Positions 7,651 through 17,353 of a stretch of 64,000 nucleotides of DNA are shown piece after piece. The notes beneath the pieces were generated by a model. That model saw only the letters and a list, made by a program, of their open reading frames with translations, was not told where the DNA came from and made no database searches. The stretch is from Clostridium thermobutyricum (GTDB lineage Bacteria > Bacillota > Clostridia > Ch29): the NCBI GenBank assembly GCA_016842005.1, contig JAENYD010000002.1, forward strand, positions 124,001-188,000, given 5' to 3'. The number at the start of each line of letters is the position of its first letter. The stretch's first letter is position 1. The position numbers were made by a program, and so were the translations under genes.

Positions 7651-9762
7651 ATGTATGTAAAATTAAAGCATTGCAGCTGCCATTTGGTTGTGTTACTTCT
7701 GCTTACTCTTGCTCTTATTCAGTGGAATATACCTCCTGGGCTGGCTGCCGGCGATATCAAGCTGGTTATAGACGGTGAAAGTATCGAAAGTTCACCGTTG
7801 CCGGTAATTCAGAATGACCGGGTACTGGTGCCGGTGCGTCTCGTTTCGGAGAAATTGGGTGCACAGGTGGAATGGGACGGGCAAAACAGGACTGTATATA
7901 TTGTGAGAGGGAACCGTTCGGTACTTTTACGGATTGACAGCCGTCTGGTCGAGTACGATACGGGAGAGAAAGTTTTTAGTTTGAGTGATGTGCCTGCGCA
8001 AATTATCGGCGACCGCACTTTCGTGCCCATCCGTCTGGTCAGCAATGCTTTGGGGGTAACGGTGGGATGGGAGGGCGCCAGCAGGACAGTATATGTTGAT
8101 TCCAGCCAGGTCGCAGATATTACACCCTTTTTTGATATGAAATTATCATCCGTTCAGCCCGGACAGGTGATGACCGGGAATACAGAACTGCAGTCATCTT
8201 TTCCGGGGACGGTGCCGGCTGGAGCTGCGGAGATCCGATATCTCCTCCTTAACCCTGAAACAGGACGGGGAAGGATTATTGCCAGGGGGAGCGGTATGAC
8301 CGAAAAATATCACTGGCTGCCGGATCTGCAGGATAATGGGCAGCGGGTTCTTGTGGCTGCTGTCTATGATGGGGATGGATGTTTTCTGGCCGGGGATGCC
8401 GTTCGGGTGCAGGTAGCGGTGGTTCCCAGGGTGTCGTTAACCGGACTGGCCCAGGGACAGGTGATAAAGAATACTGTTTCTCTGGGAGTCGATTTGAATT
8501 TCGTGGCTTCTTATGTCAAATATGAGATTGCAAACAAGGATAAAGATAAGGTGTTTGTATCTGAAGAATCCGATCCCCAGGGGGTGTATAATTGGACACC
8601 GATGATGGAGGATAATGGAAACATTTCCTTCAGGGTGATAGCCTATGACCATACGGGACAGGCCTATGCCAGTCAGGTTCTTACCGCTAAGGTTGATGTG
8701 CCCCGAAAACTGGAATTGAGAGGGGTCAGAAGCGGCAGTACGGTGAAGAAGCCGGTTACGCTATGGGTTTCCCGGAATTTCCAGGTCAGTCAGACCGAAT
8801 ATGTGCTGAAAGATCCGCAGACAGGAGAGGAAGAGGTGCTGGCCCAGGTCGGGTACACAAGTTACCGGTGGTTCCCCGGCCCGGAGCTTACAGGAAACAA
8901 AGAACTGCTGGTCCGGGTCAAGGACACTTCAGGAGTTATCCATACAAGCGACAGTGTGGCTATCAGGCTGACGGGTGCTCCCATGTTGCTGTTGGAAGGA
9001 GTGGGACCCAAGCAGGTAGTGACCGGTTCGTTAAAGCTCACGGCATCAAGCAATGTTACTTTGGACAGTATCCAGTACATCCTGATCAACCCCAAAACAG
9101 GAGCGAAAAGGGTTATTGCCGGGGGTAATGATGCCCGGGCCGAATATATCTGGACACCGGGCCAGGGGGACGATGGAGAATGGGAGATGCAGGCTGAAGG
9201 GATTTTGCCTTCAGGAATAAAAATTACCAGCGAAGTCATTCCGTTCAAAGTGTATCTTGGCACTGTCTATCCGGCCAAGCCGATAACGGAGAAAAGCGAA
9301 TTTCTAGGTCTGGTATCCGGTTTAGCCAGCCAGTCATGGCAAAAAACAGGCATGTCCGCAGCATTGCAAGCTGCTCAGGCCATTCTGGAAACAGGCTGGG
9401 GACAGAGTGTTCCGGTAGATAAATATTCAGGGAAATTTTCGTATAACCTGTTCGGCATAAAGGGAACGGGTCCTGCCGGATCAGTAGTCTCAAACACCTG
9501 GGAAGAATACAATGGACAGGCCTTCCGTGTTGATGCCAACTTCCGGGCTTATAACAGTGTGGACGAGAGCTGGGCAGACCATAAGAGACTCCTGCTCACG
9601 GTCGACAGGTACCAGCCCTTCAGGGAAGTGATGCATGACAGCACCCAGGGTGCCTGGGCTTTAAGAAGAGCCGGTTATGCCACTGATTCCAAATACCCGC
9701 TGAAACTTATGGATATTATTGAACGATATGAACTTAAAAAACTTGATGAAGTGGGTATCTGA
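7651..9762 (+). CDS. Secreted cell-wall glucosaminidase with copper-amine-oxidase-like N-terminal domains
   Basis: The 703-residue protein has a signal peptide (about residues 1-33), then two copies of the short copper amine oxidase N-terminal-like motif (VPVRLVSEKLGAQVEW and VPIRLVSNALGVTVGW, about residues 55-155), a module common on clostridial surface proteins and believed to bind the wall. Four Ig-like repeats of about 90 residues follow (about 165-545). The C-terminus (about 550-695) is a glucosaminidase domain (PF01832) with the candidate catalytic Glu580 in AILETGWGQ and NLFGIKG further on. It should cleave peptidoglycan glycan strands outside the cell. It stands alone, with AGGGG 10 nt before the ATG. 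Confidence 0.87.
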   Translation: MYVKLKHCSCHLVVLLLLTLALIQWNIPPGLAAGDIKLVIDGESIESSPLPVIQNDRVLVPVRLVSEKLGAQVEWDGQNRTVYIVRGNRSVLLRIDSRLVEYDTGEKVFSLSDVPAQIIGDRTFVPIRLVSNALGVTVGWEGASRTVYVDSSQVADITPFFDMKLSSVQPGQVMTGNTELQSSFPGTVPAGAAEIRYLLLNPETGRGRIIARGSGMTEKYHWLPDLQDNGQRVLVAAVYDGDGCFLAGDAVRVQVAVVPRVSLTGLAQGQVIKNTVSLGVDLNFVASYVKYEIANKDKDKVFVSEESDPQGVYNWTPMMEDNGNISFRVIAYDHTGQAYASQVLTAKVDVPRKLELRGVRSGSTVKKPVTLWVSRNFQVSQTEYVLKDPQTGEEEVLAQVGYTSYRWFPGPELTGNKELLVRVKDTSGVIHTSDSVAIRLTGAPMLLLEGVGPKQVVTGSLKLTASSNVTLDSIQYILINPKTGAKRVIAGGNDARAEYIWTPGQGDDGEWEMQAEGILPSGIKITSEVIPFKVYLGTVYPAKPITEKSEFLGLVSGLASQSWQKTGMSAALQAAQAILETGWGQSVPVDKYSGKFSYNLFGIKGTGPAGSVVSNTWEEYNGQAFRVDANFRAYNSVDESWADHKRLLLTVDRYQPFREVMHDSTQGAWALRRAGYATDSKYPLKLMDIIERYELKKLDEVGI

Positions 9763-9798
9763 TACTCTTATAAATATGTGGAAAACATAACCCAGGCC

Positions 9799-9827
9799 TT
9801 GACTGCAAATAATCAAAAATATAAAAT
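9799..9827 (+). promoter_or_regulatory. SigA-type promoter of the GntR gene
   Basis: TTGACT (9799-9804), 17-nt spacer, TAAAAT (9822-9827). The -10 ends 6 nt before the ATG of the regulator, so the expected transcription start is at or next to the start codon. Confidence 0.6.
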
Positions 9828-9833
9828 ACAGTT

Positions 9834-10541
9834 ATGAATATCAATGAGAATGATAAATTATTGAATACATTAAAACAACGGAAAACGACACCTAGTCTTG
9901 TAGCAGAGATTCTGCGAAATGCAATATTGCATGGTGAACTGAAAGGTGGCGAGCAGCTCCGACAGGCAGAAATAGCTGAGCAATTCGGGATGAGCAGAAT
10001 TCCTGTCAGAGAGGCCTTAAGGCAACTTGAGGCAGAAGGCCTGGTTACTTTTGCCCCACACCGGGGGGCAACCGTCTCTATACTTTCAGCTAAAGAGGTC
10101 CGGGAGATTTATGAGATTAGGATGTTGCTGGAGATAGGAGCGATGCGATTCGCTCTGCCTTGCCTGACAGAAAAAGATTTGCTTAAAGCAGAAAAAGTTA
10201 TTGAGCAAATAGATAGAGAAGAGAATTCTTCCAAATGGACCGAACTTAACTGGAAATTCCATTCAACACTTTATTCTGCGGCTGATCGTCCCAGACTTAT
10301 GGCAATGATAAATAACCTGCATACTAATGTGGCTCCATACATGCGTATTTATTTGTCCTTAATGAATTATCAGCGTAAATCCCAGGAAGAGCACCGACAA
10401 ATACTGGAGGCATGTAAAAAGAAAGATGAAAGTGCTGCGATAGAAGCCATAGAAAAGCATTTGAGTACTGCCAGAGAATTGCTGGTTGATTATCTGGACC
10501 AGAAGGCACAAATGCAAAAGGCAAAAGAAAGGGATAAATAG
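9834..10541 (+). CDS. GntR family regulator (FadR/FCD subfamily)
   Basis: The 235-residue protein has an N-terminal winged helix (about residues 15-80; IAEQFGMSRIPVREALRQLEAEGLV is the recognition region, split here by its helix turn) and a C-terminal all-helical FCD ligand domain (about 90-220). Such regulators respond to small organic acids and usually repress neighbouring catabolic genes. It sits next to the glycyl radical enzyme and activase genes, which run toward it on the other strand, so control of that pair is the natural guess. No Shine-Dalgarno is seen before ATG 9834 and the promoter is so close that the mRNA may be leaderless. Confidence 0.88.
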   Translation: MNINENDKLLNTLKQRKTTPSLVAEILRNAILHGELKGGEQLRQAEIAEQFGMSRIPVREALRQLEAEGLVTFAPHRGATVSILSAKEVREIYEIRMLLEIGAMRFALPCLTEKDLLKAEKVIEQIDREENSSKWTELNWKFHSTLYSAADRPRLMAMINNLHTNVAPYMRIYLSLMNYQRKSQEEHRQILEACKKKDESAAIEAIEKHLSTARELLVDYLDQKAQMQKAKERDK

Positions 10542-10596
10542 CGAATCTGTATATATAGACTTGGAATACCAGTCAAAATGTTTCCATATGTTACAA

Positions 10597-11547
10597 TTAA
10601 TATTTCAGCACGTTTATCCCGGTTTCTCTAATTATTGTTTTTAACCTTTCCATCTCATTATTATCCGGAGGCTTGATGTCATCCAAATTGTATTTCAATC
10701 CCAGTGATTTATACTTACCTTTACCCAATTCATGGTAAGGCAGCAGTTCGATTCCTAAAGCATTAACCAGGTTTTCACGGACAAATTTGGCGGTAGCTTT
10801 TATATTAACTATGCTGTCATTGATTGAGGGTATAATCGGGATCCTTATTACTAAAGGGATTTTTTCTTGTGAAATTTTACAGGCGTTTTCCAAAATCTTT
10901 TTGTTAGAAGTTCCTGTAATGCATTTGTGAATTTCTGTGTCCATATGTTTGATATCCAAAAATATGAGCTTCATTTGTTTCAAAATATCTTTATTTTCTT
11001 CCCAAGAAAAATACCCGCATGTTTCTATAATTGTACTAAGTCCTAAAACATTACATTCTCTGAGTATACTCCTGACGAATTCAGGTTGGAGCAAAGGTTC
11101 TCCCCCGGAAAGAGTTATTCCGCCCCCGGATTGCGTATAAAAAATCATATCTTTTTTTATTTGTTTTATTACTTCACCGGTTGTCATGTGTTTACCTATC
11201 AGCTCTCTGGCATTGCTGTAACAGGCTTCCAGACATTGTCCGCAAGCTATACAATCGATTCTATTGTTAAAACCATTTTCAGCAGCCGGTAATGCTACTG
11301 CCTGCGGGCACGCTTCCTCACAATAGCGACAATTTGTGCATTTATCAGGGAATATGGCTATTTGGGGTTTCATAACCCAGGATTCCGGATTCGCACACCA
11401 CAGGCAACTTAAGGGGCATCCCTTCAGGAATACCACTGTCCTGATACCTGGACCGTCATTGGTTGACCAGCGCTGGATTTCGAATACTATTCCTTGGGTT
11501 TCATTATTACCATTCTCCATTGTCAAGTGACCTCTGCAATTACTCAT
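10597..11547 (-). CDS. Glycyl radical enzyme activating protein (radical SAM)
   Basis: The 316-residue protein carries the radical SAM motif Cys44-x3-Cys48-x2-Cys51 that holds the SAM-binding [4Fe-4S] cluster, then two ferredoxin-type motifs (Cys70/73/76/80 and Cys99/102/105/109) for two more clusters. This arrangement is characteristic of activases for non-PFL glycyl radical enzymes. It would use SAM to install the glycyl radical on the enzyme encoded upstream at 11819-14206. The ATG follows AAGGGGG with 8 nt spacing. A 271-bp gap with a strong hairpin separates it from the enzyme gene, which fits lower expression of the activase. Confidence 0.92.
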   Translation of the reverse strand: MSNCRGHLTMENGNNETQGIVFEIQRWSTNDGPGIRTVVFLKGCPLSCLWCANPESWVMKPQIAIFPDKCTNCRYCEEACPQAVALPAAENGFNNRIDCIACGQCLEACYSNARELIGKHMTTGEVIKQIKKDMIFYTQSGGGITLSGGEPLLQPEFVRSILRECNVLGLSTIIETCGYFSWEENKDILKQMKLIFLDIKHMDTEIHKCITGTSNKKILENACKISQEKIPLVIRIPIIPSINDSIVNIKATAKFVRENLVNALGIELLPYHELGKGKYKSLGLKYNLDDIKPPDNNEMERLKTIIRETGINVLKY

Positions 11548-11741
11548 TGGACCAACCCCCTTATTTAAGTGTAACAGTCCGCAAAATCTCGGAGATATTC
11601 CGATGGGGACATTGTTATTTCTCTGCAGACATTCCTGCCCACAGAGGAATACAGAAACTTTATCCGATGGGCTACCGCTACTAATACTCCTGTCCTCTTA
11701 GGCAGGAAATAAGGGCACTACGGGCCCCAGGCTAACAGGTT

Positions 11742-11782
11742 CTAAGCTTCAGAAGGGGGTTAAAACCTCCCCTGAAGCTTAG
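11742..11782 (-). other. Strong intercistronic hairpin between enzyme and activase genes
   Basis: CTAAGCTTCAG (11742-11752) pairs perfectly with CTGAAGCTTAG (11772-11782), with further pairing of the inner GGGGG to the C-rich strand. No T-run follows on the minus strand. It is likely an mRNA stability/processing element protecting the enzyme message. Confidence 0.6.
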
Positions 11783-11818
11783 GGTTCTATTTATCAGATG
11801 TGTCCCCTGAGCGCATAT

Positions 11819-14206
11819 CTATAGTTTTTTATATGATGTACGTTCAATTATTGCATCCTGGACTTCTTTTGACAGGGTTACAAATTTTGCACTGTATCCA
11901 GCCACTCGCACAAGGAGATTTGCATGTTTCTCAGGATGTTTTTGAGCATCTTTTAAGGTCTCCGGTGAAACAACATTAAACTGGACATGGAATGCTCCCA
12001 GCTCAAAATAAGCGCGGATTAAAGCTGCTAGATTGTTCAGGCTATTATCATTTTCCAATGCCTCGGGATTAAATTTGAGGTTCAGTAAGGTTCCTCCCGA
12101 ATGGCTTTCATGACTGATCTTTGATATGGATTTCATGGCTGCAGTGGGGCTGGTTATATCTGTGCCTGCATGAGGTGAGCAACCTTCTGTCAGTGGCGTC
12201 ATAGCCAGTCTGCCATCAGGAGTAGCGCCCAATACAGCACCCATAGGCATATAATTTGAAATGCCCATAAATGCTGAATTAAAAGGTTTACCCCACCAGT
12301 CCCTGTATTTACGCAGTTCCTCATGAACAAAATTGGTTAGTTCAACTGCAAAAGCATCTACATAGTCATTATCATTACCATACTTAGGACACCGGAGGGC
12401 CATTTGCCTAAGCCATTCATATCCTTCCCAGTTATTTTCGAGGGCATTATATAATTCCTGCATGCTTACTTTCTTTTCTTCAAAGACCAACTGCTTTACT
12501 GCTGCAAAAGAATTAACCACATCAGCCAGACCAATACTTGTCACCACAGCTCCAACCGTATAAGCGGCACCACCTTTACTTAAATCCCTGCCGCTTTCAA
12601 GACAGCCACCTACCAATGCCGACATGAAAGGCCTCGGGACTATTTCGGCATTAACCTCTTGTGCAACAACTGTGGCTATCACCGAATGTTTTATTAGATT
12701 TGCAAGCTGCAGGTAATATGCTTTTTTAAACTCCTCAAATGAATTGAAACTCACAGGGTCTCCGGTACATAACCCCATCTGTTGTTTAGTGATACGACTC
12801 TTGCCGTTATTTAAAGCATACTCTATGGCTGCTGCAAGGTTTAGATTTACTGCAGATGTCCATTCACCTATTTTCCTGAAATGCGGGACTACACAGCCAC
12901 AGTTACTCCAATCCCTGGCATCTTCAGGGGCTAGTCCTGCAGCAAGAAGCATTTCCATTCCGGTACGGTCATTATGAATTGCCGGAAAACCTGTACCTAC
13001 TCTTACAAGTTTGCATACATCCAACAGAAATTCAGGGGGGCAGCTGGAATGAATTCTGACGCTTAACCCTGGTTGATGTGTCCTTGTGTCTGCTGTAGCC
13101 TGCAAACACATATAAGAAATATCGTTGGTAGCATCGGTTCCATTTCTTTTCCTTCCTCCCACTGTAAGGTTTTGAAAAGAATTATATCCGGCAAAGTAAT
13201 TGGCAGTATTTTGGGATATGGCCCACACCCATTCAGACAGTTTTATCCATAGGCAGTCAAGCAATTCCTGCGCCTGCTCAATGGTTAATCGTTTATTTTC
13301 TATATCATTTTTATAGAAAGGATATGTGTATTGGTCAAATCGCCCTAGATTGAAAGCAAGAGGATTTTCCGAGAGAATTCCACCTATCTGGACAAACCAG
13401 ATCATTTGAAGGGCTTCCCAAAGATCTCTCGGTGGATTACCGGGGACTTGTCTGCAAACTCTGCTGATCTTCATAAGTTCTTCTCTTCTTTTTTCATTTT
13501 TTTCTGTCGCCGCCATTTTTCTGGCTTTTTCACTATATCTGTTGCCAAGAGTTATTATGCCTTCACACACTTCAACTATAGATGTATAGAAGTTCATTTT
13601 TTCAATGCTTTCATGGTTTATCGGTTCGAGTTTCTCAAGATAGTTATTGGCATCTTCTTTTATACCAAGGAATCCTTTTTTGAATATTATATCCTGGTAG
13701 TCAGGTGTAATCTCTCCAACGGCACTACGCCACTTCGAGTCATTATCTACAATACCTGTATCTACGCTTATTTTTGCTGTCTCCTCAGGTATTCTCGCAA
13801 GATATGCTTCTTCCAGAGAATTACCTTTCCAGTATGGAAAGATATAATTTTTTAAAAGCTCTTTGTCCTCATCTTTTATTTTATAGGGATCCTGTTTCCT
13901 TGTTTCAAAAGTATCCATTTCGTCTTCAACCCATTTCCAGGCGATTTCAGGACATACCAATGCAGAACGCCTGGCCTTACCTGTCTGACCTACAATTAAC
14001 TCATTATCGTTAATAATTACGGGTATTGCTCCACAAACTTCCCTGAAGGCCTTAGCTCTTCTTATTATAACCGGTTGGCCTTCAGTTTTCTCATGGGATT
14101 TGGTGAATGCCAGTGCTCGGGCAATACAAATAGTAGGGCTTGCCTCATCAAATCTTTTCTTAAGCTGTTGAATTCTTTCACTGGGTCGCTTCTTCTCATC
14201 AAACAT
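11819..14206 (-). CDS. Glycyl radical enzyme, PFL-like family, substrate unknown
   Basis: The 795-residue protein has the C-terminal glycyl radical loop RVAGYSA (Gly770 about) and the thiyl-radical cysteine Cys438 in the segment NCGCVVPHF. In the well-known dehydratases and lyases (glycerol dehydratase, CutC, HypD) the motif is GCVEP with a catalytic Glu two residues after Cys; here that position is Val440. Length is close to glycerol and hydroxyproline dehydratases and the region after Cys438 (GEWTSA) recalls CutC. Possible functions include an arylacetate-decarboxylase-like or other non-eliminase chemistry; I cannot decide. It is expressed with its activase downstream and probably controlled by the GntR regulator. 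No microcompartment genes are nearby. AAGGGGG-like site precedes the ATG. Confidence 0.9.
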   Translation of the reverse strand: MFDEKKRPSERIQQLKKRFDEASPTICIARALAFTKSHEKTEGQPVIIRRAKAFREVCGAIPVIINDNELIVGQTGKARRSALVCPEIAWKWVEDEMDTFETRKQDPYKIKDEDKELLKNYIFPYWKGNSLEEAYLARIPEETAKISVDTGIVDNDSKWRSAVGEITPDYQDIIFKKGFLGIKEDANNYLEKLEPINHESIEKMNFYTSIVEVCEGIITLGNRYSEKARKMAATEKNEKRREELMKISRVCRQVPGNPPRDLWEALQMIWFVQIGGILSENPLAFNLGRFDQYTYPFYKNDIENKRLTIEQAQELLDCLWIKLSEWVWAISQNTANYFAGYNSFQNLTVGGRKRNGTDATNDISYMCLQATADTRTHQPGLSVRIHSSCPPEFLLDVCKLVRVGTGFPAIHNDRTGMEMLLAAGLAPEDARDWSNCGCVVPHFRKIGEWTSAVNLNLAAAIEYALNNGKSRITKQQMGLCTGDPVSFNSFEEFKKAYYLQLANLIKHSVIATVVAQEVNAEIVPRPFMSALVGGCLESGRDLSKGGAAYTVGAVVTSIGLADVVNSFAAVKQLVFEEKKVSMQELYNALENNWEGYEWLRQMALRCPKYGNDNDYVDAFAVELTNFVHEELRKYRDWWGKPFNSAFMGISNYMPMGAVLGATPDGRLAMTPLTEGCSPHAGTDITSPTAAMKSISKISHESHSGGTLLNLKFNPEALENDNSLNNLAALIRAYFELGAFHVQFNVVSPETLKDAQKHPEKHANLLVRVAGYSAKFVTLSKEVQDAIIERTSYKKL

Positions 14207-14380
14207 ATTTTTATTCCCCCTTTAATAAAGTAGAAATTTAACTCATTTTTTCAGTTATGATGTATAGCTTTTTGAAAATATCACCCTGGTTTTCCGAAAG
14301 TTTGACAGTATAAGTTTTTATAGAATTGTATGCATGCATGGGTTGAATTATTGACGAGGGAGTACTTATTTCAAACATAA

Positions 14381-14406
14381 ATATTGTATATTGTATATTG
14401 TATACA
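14381..14406. promoter_or_regulatory. Tandem TTGTATA repeats upstream of the glycyl radical operon
   Basis: Three consecutive 7-bp TTGTATA units end in a TTGTATAC half-palindrome about 175 bp upstream of the enzyme start. AT-rich TTGT...ACAA sites are used by FCD-type GntR regulators, so this is a candidate operator. Nothing in the sequence proves it. Confidence 0.35.
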
Positions 14407-14450
14407 TTATTTATTTATATTATATACCTCTGCCATTGTTATGTCAAATG

Positions 14451-14548
14451 TGTCAGGGGGACGGTTCTTCTGACAATGTTGTCAGAAGAACCGTCCCCCT
14501 GACAGAGAAGAACCGTCCCCCTGACAGAGAAGAACCGTCCCCCTGACA
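14451..14548. repeat. Small REP/MITE-like inverted and direct repeat element
   Basis: A perfect 25-bp inverted repeat (14451-14475 and 14480-14504, 4-nt loop) with core GGGGGACGGTTCTTCTG is followed by two further 22-bp direct copies of the right arm ending at 14526 and 14548. The unit resembles dispersed GGGGACGGTTC repeats known from clostridial genomes and linked to REP-associated transposases. No transposase is present here. Confidence 0.85.
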
Positions 14549-14567
14549 ATGGAAGAAAATGGTGTGC

Positions 14568-14594
14568 TAAAGTATACATTTTTTTTGCCGAAAA
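14568..14594 (+). promoter_or_regulatory. SigD (sigma-28) type motility promoter
   Basis: TAAA (14568-14571), 15-nt spacer, GCCGAAAA (14587-14594), close to the Bacillus SigD consensus TAAA-N15-GCCGATAT. It lies 94 nt upstream of the cheW start and would tie this chemotaxis pair to the motility regulon. Confidence 0.65.
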
Positions 14595-14688
14595 GAATAA
14601 TTAGGAAATCATATTTTACTATTGTGCGGGAAAAGCACGTGTATTACGTAATATCAAGCGTATTAAATCTGTATATGGAGGGGGTATT

Positions 14689-15150
14689 ATGGAGGAAAAA
14701 CAGTTGGTGGTATTCAGGTTGAACCAAGGGGAATACGGTATAGACATTATGATAGTGAAAGAAATAATCAGATATCAGAAGATAACCGAAATACCTGATG
14801 CTCCGGAGTTCGTAGAGGGTGTGATAAATTACAGGAGTAAAGCTGTCCCCATAGTGGACCTGAACAAAAGATTTAATCTGACATCCGGAGACGTAGGTGA
14901 CAGCACAAGGATAATTATTGCCAACTTTGGGGACAAGCAGTTGGGGTTTAAAGTGGATGCAGTGGATGAAGTCCTGAGGATCCCGGAGGAAGACATAGAA
15001 CAGGTGTCTGATATTGCAGTAAATATTGACAAACACTACATAACGGGTATTGGGAAGCTGGAAGACAGGCTTATAATTTTACTTGACCTGTCTAAGATAC
15101 TGAGTGATGACGAGAAGGCAGAACTTCAGGAAGTACAGTCAGGGCTATAA
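14689..15150 (+). CDS. cheW: Chemotaxis coupling protein CheW
   Basis: The 153-residue protein is a single CheW domain (PF01584): QLVVFRLNQGEYGIDI at the start, IIRYQKITEIPDAPEFVEGVI in the middle (two short conserved blocks) and VDLNKRF. It links chemoreceptors to the CheA kinase at the cell pole. GGAGGGGG-type site precedes the ATG. It is 51 bp upstream of a chemoreceptor gene and behind a SigD-type promoter. A close paralogue of the same length is at 35956-36417, also placed before a chemoreceptor. Confidence 0.93.
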   Translation: MEEKQLVVFRLNQGEYGIDIMIVKEIIRYQKITEIPDAPEFVEGVINYRSKAVPIVDLNKRFNLTSGDVGDSTRIIIANFGDKQLGFKVDAVDEVLRIPEEDIEQVSDIAVNIDKHYITGIGKLEDRLIILLDLSKILSDDEKAELQEVQSGL

Positions 15151-15201
15151 TAATGTAGAATTATCTCAACGGATTCTGCATGAAAGGGGACTGTTTAAGT
15201 T

Positions 15202-17196
15202 ATGAAAAATGTTTTACGAATCAGGCTTATGGTAATGTTTCTGGCACTTACCATAATACCGATGATAGTATTAGGATTTTTTTCACTCAATAAATCGGTT
15301 AGTGTAATGGAAAATGAACTGAATCAGTCGGTAAAAGGGACAATGGTTCAGACAAACAATGCCTTTAATGATTATCTTAATAAAGTAGGTACATCCCTGA
15401 GTCTTATGGCGGTCAACGACTATGTAATGGATGCATATACCAGTGAAGAAGCGGTAAATAACATGTTTGTTGATTTTACCAAATATATTGATAACTATCC
15501 TGATATACAGTACATCTACCTGGGACTGGATGACGGGAGGTTTCTTGTATATCCTTCCTTTGACATACCCGAAGGTTTTGACCCCAGGCAGAGGCCATGG
15601 TATCGGGATGCCCAGGCGAACAGCGGCAAGCTGGTCTGGACAGAACCTTACATTGATGTAGCTACCTCAGAATACATAATAACTGCTGTTAAAGAACTAA
15701 AGGACAGGCAGGGCAATGTGGTCGGGGCTATAGGTGCAGATGTTAATCTTCAAAAACTGACGGGCTTGATATCTGAAATAAAGCTAGGCGAAAGAGGATA
15801 TTCTTTTATCATTGACAGTAAAGGGGTGGTTGTAGCCCATCCCGACAAAGAGCTTATCGGTACCAATTTAATCGAAAAGCATGAAGGTCTGAAGACTATA
15901 CTCCAGGAGCAAGAGGGCTCCATGGAGTATAGTTTCAACAACGAGGAGCAGCTTCTCAGCTTTGTAACAAATAATACAACAGGCTGGAAGATAGTCGGGG
16001 CTATATATAAGAGCGAACTGGTAGGCAAGTTAAACAGTATAAAAACAACAATTATGCTTGTAGGAGTGATAGCCGTCCTGCTGGCGTCGGGAGCGGCAGT
16101 AGTCATATCTGCCAATCTTACCGGAGGTATAAGCGCAATGGTTGTTCATGCAGGCATAATAGCCAGAGGAGACTTGAGCGCCAGTATTCCTGAAACCTTT
16201 CTGAACAAGCAGGATGAAGTGGGAGGTCTGGCAAGGGCTTTCAATGAAATGCAGTGGAACATACGGAATCTTATCCGGGAGGCAAGGGATACCGGTCTGG
16301 CAGTAGCTTCCTCCGCCAAGCAGATGTTAACCTCAACCGAAGAGGCCAGCCGGGCATCCGAAGAAATCACGCAGACCATTCAGGACCTTGCTCAGGGGGC
16401 AAACGATCAAGCTTCGGCAGCCCAGAGCGGCAGCCAGATAGTAGAAAAACTTGTGACGGGTTTGAGCCATATAACATCAAATATGGAGATGTCAGAGCAA
16501 CTGACCTTAAAGGCAAAAGAGACGGCCGAATCTGGCGTCAGCACTGTTGAATACCAGAAGAATAAGATGGAGGAGAACAAGCAGGCAGTTACAAATGTGG
16601 GCATGGAAATATCCAACCTGTCCGGTAAATCAAAGGAGATTGGTCAGATTATAGAGGTAATAAGTGATATTGCCGACCAGACAAATCTGCTGGCACTGAA
16701 CGCTGCCATCGAAGCCGCTAGAGCAGGGGAGCAGGGCAGAGGTTTTGCAGTGGTGGCGGAAGAGATTAGAAAACTGGCGGAGCAGGTGAGTACATCCACC
16801 CAGAAGATAGATGAGATTATAAGGCAGATACAGAAAGGTGTGGAACAGGCAGTTGAGCAGATGGGTAAAGCGGAGGTCATAGTGGGTGAGCAGGCAGTGG
16901 CTGTGAACCAGACTACAAATGCATTCTATGACATGATGAAGGTAATTGAAGAAGTGGCGAACAAAATGCAGGATGTTGCCAAGGCAACCGAAGAATTGAA
17001 CCAGAATGCCGTATTGGCCGGAACCGAAATACAGAACATTGCCAGCGTAGCAGAGGAAGGGGCTGCGGGGGCCGAGGAGATATCGGCTTCCACCGAGGAA
17101 CAGGCGGCTGCTATCCAGGAGATGGCCAGTTCATCAGAAAACCTGGCGAAGCTGGCAAACAAGCTTCAGGAAGCCATAGATAAATTCAAGATATAA
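15202..17196 (+). CDS. Methyl-accepting chemotaxis protein (dCache sensor)
   Basis: The 664-residue receptor has an N-terminal membrane helix (about residues 8-28), a large extracellular dCache-type sensing domain (about 35-275; RPWYRDAQ is the typical ligand-pocket motif), a second membrane helix (about 278-300), HAMP, and the cytoplasmic signalling domain with the conserved hairpin tip ([20 protein letters not shown]). It detects an outside ligand, likely an amino or organic acid, and signals through CheW/CheA. It forms a two-gene unit with the upstream cheW and ends at the terminator 17208-17246. It is more distant from the other two receptors in the window than those are from each other. 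Confidence 0.93.
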   Translation: MKNVLRIRLMVMFLALTIIPMIVLGFFSLNKSVSVMENELNQSVKGTMVQTNNAFNDYLNKVGTSLSLMAVNDYVMDAYTSEEAVNNMFVDFTKYIDNYPDIQYIYLGLDDGRFLVYPSFDIPEGFDPRQRPWYRDAQANSGKLVWTEPYIDVATSEYIITAVKELKDRQGNVVGAIGADVNLQKLTGLISEIKLGERGYSFIIDSKGVVVAHPDKELIGTNLIEKHEGLKTILQEQEGSMEYSFNNEEQLLSFVTNNTTGWKIVGAIYKSELVGKLNSIKTTIMLVGVIAVLLASGAAVVISANLTGGISAMVVHAGIIARGDLSASIPETFLNKQDEVGGLARAFNEMQWNIRNLIREARDTGLAVASSAKQMLTSTEEASRASEEITQTIQDLAQGANDQASAAQSGSQIVEKLVTGLSHITSNMEMSEQLTLKAKETAESGVSTVEYQKNKMEENKQAVTNVGMEISNLSGKSKEIGQIIEVISDIADQTNLLALNAAIEAARAGEQGRGFAVVAEEIRKLAEQVSTSTQKIDEIIRQIQKGVEQAVEQMGKAEVIVGEQAVAVNQTTNAFYDMMKVIEEVANKMQDVAKATEELNQNAVLAGTEIQNIASVAEEGAAGAEEISASTEEQAAAIQEMASSSENLAKLANKLQEAIDKFKI

Positions 17197-17207
17197 TTCA
17201 GATTGTT

Positions 17208-17246
17208 AAAGACCCGCTGCAAAAGCATGCAGCGGGTCTTATAATT
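17208..17246 (+). terminator. Rho-independent terminator after the chemoreceptor
   Basis: AAGACCCGCTGC pairs with GCAGCGGGTCTT (12 bp) over an 8-nt loop, followed by an AT-rich tail. Confidence 0.8.
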
Positions 17247-17353
17247 GCCGGACTGTCAATCCATGTCTAATTTTGGGGGATTTTTGCAGGAGGGATACAA
17301 GGGTCATTGTCAAATATCAAATTTAGTCAACCATATTGCTGGGGGTGGTGAGA

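Noticed and set aside
14451-14548. Possible short CRISPR array
   Set aside because: Copies are inverted or directly adjacent with no spacers of constant length, and no cas genes are present.
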